Position numbers and translations under genes: made by a program | In this document: in pieces, positions 36,236 to 36,342 of the stretch | How positions within the stretch are numbered: the stretch's first letter is position 1 | Layout: the number at the start of each line of letters is the position of its first letter | The notes under the pieces: model-generated | Databases searched by the model: none | The model's input: only the letters and a program-made list of their open reading frames with translations | Told to the model about the DNA's origin: nothing | Origin: Acidobacteriota bacterium | GTDB taxonomy: Bacteria; Acidobacteriota; Vicinamibacteria; Vicinamibacterales; UBA2999 | Direction of reading: 5' to 3' | Assembly: GCA_020851565.1 (NCBI GenBank) | Contig: JADZCN010000166.1 | Span: 1 to 36,342 of the forward strand | DNA length: 36,342 nucleotides

Positions 36236-36342
36236 GGGGTTCGAAGCACGGGGGGGCAAAGCACGGAGGTTCAAAGCACGGAGGTTCAAAGCACGGAGGT
36301 TCAAAGCACGGGGGTTCAAAGCACGGGGGTTCAAAGCACGGG
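36236..36342. repeat. 15-bp array (gttcaaagcacgggg) at the window end
   Basis: About seven units of 15 bp, ggttcaaagcacggg or ggttcaaagcacgga, starting with a gttcgaagcacgggg variant. G-rich on the coding strand of the ADOP gene. It is the inverse complement of 16036-16083. The window ends inside it. Confidence 0.95.

Overview
The window looks like a piece of an Acidobacteriota genome, probably of the Vicinamibacteria type. This is inferred from very high G+C, two large FtsX-type permeases of the ADOP class (acidobacterial duplicated orphan permease) at the two ends, a dense set of exported hydrolases with alanine-rich signal peptides, and many gene-flanking short tandem repeats. No rRNA, tRNA, CRISPR array, integrase or insertion sequence is visible. 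Both window ends lie inside tandem arrays, which would fit a contig broken at repeats.

Layout: (1) 1-343, a 46-bp tandem array upstream of an ADOP permease (396-2870). (2) 3003-9264: an exported amidohydrolase with a palindrome over its ribosome-binding site, a good intrinsic terminator, a membrane-anchored di-haem cytochrome c, a dihydroorotase/hydantoinase-like amidohydrolase, then a coupled pair of DapA-type aldolase and SDR protein with altered catalytic residues. (3) 9397-13982: a secreted cysteine-rich phospholipase A2-like protein, an MltB-type lytic transglycosylase, a 61-aa membrane protein with ferritin, and a cupin with a PanE/ApbA reductase. (4) 14137-18451: an exported double NTF2-like protein on the minus strand, divergent from an ECF sigma - NrsF-like anti-sigma - DUF2157 - GDYXXLXY operon. 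(5) 18559-22643, minus strand: exported metallo-beta-lactamase-fold hydrolase, HupE/UreJ-like membrane protein, PAP2 phosphatase-like protein and a DUF885-like lipoprotein. (6) 22749-28309: a coupled operon of an M20-peptidase-like lipoprotein lacking several metal ligands, a MacB/LolD-type ATPase, two MacB-type permeases and a small channel-like membrane protein. (7) 28344-32077, minus strand: serine hydrolase, small lipoprotein, acetamidase/formamidase and DUF4345 membrane protein. (8) an MFS transporter (32237-33487) and a second ADOP permease (33806-36229).

The most unusual feature is the intergenic DNA. Almost every transcription-unit boundary carries short tandem arrays (7-49 bp units). 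Several unit families recur at distant sites in the window. Their strand appears tied to the neighbouring gene: read along the gene, arrays before a start are C-rich and arrays after a stop are G- or purine-rich. Gaps with two arrays follow this in tandem, divergent and convergent arrangements. Many arrays touch the stop codon, and one small lipoprotein gene seems to have both ends built from array sequence.

A second recurrent signal is a TANNNT hexamer 6-9 nt before the start codon of six genes, without a Shine-Dalgarno sequence. This points to leaderless or nearly leaderless transcripts, with GTG as the start in three cases.
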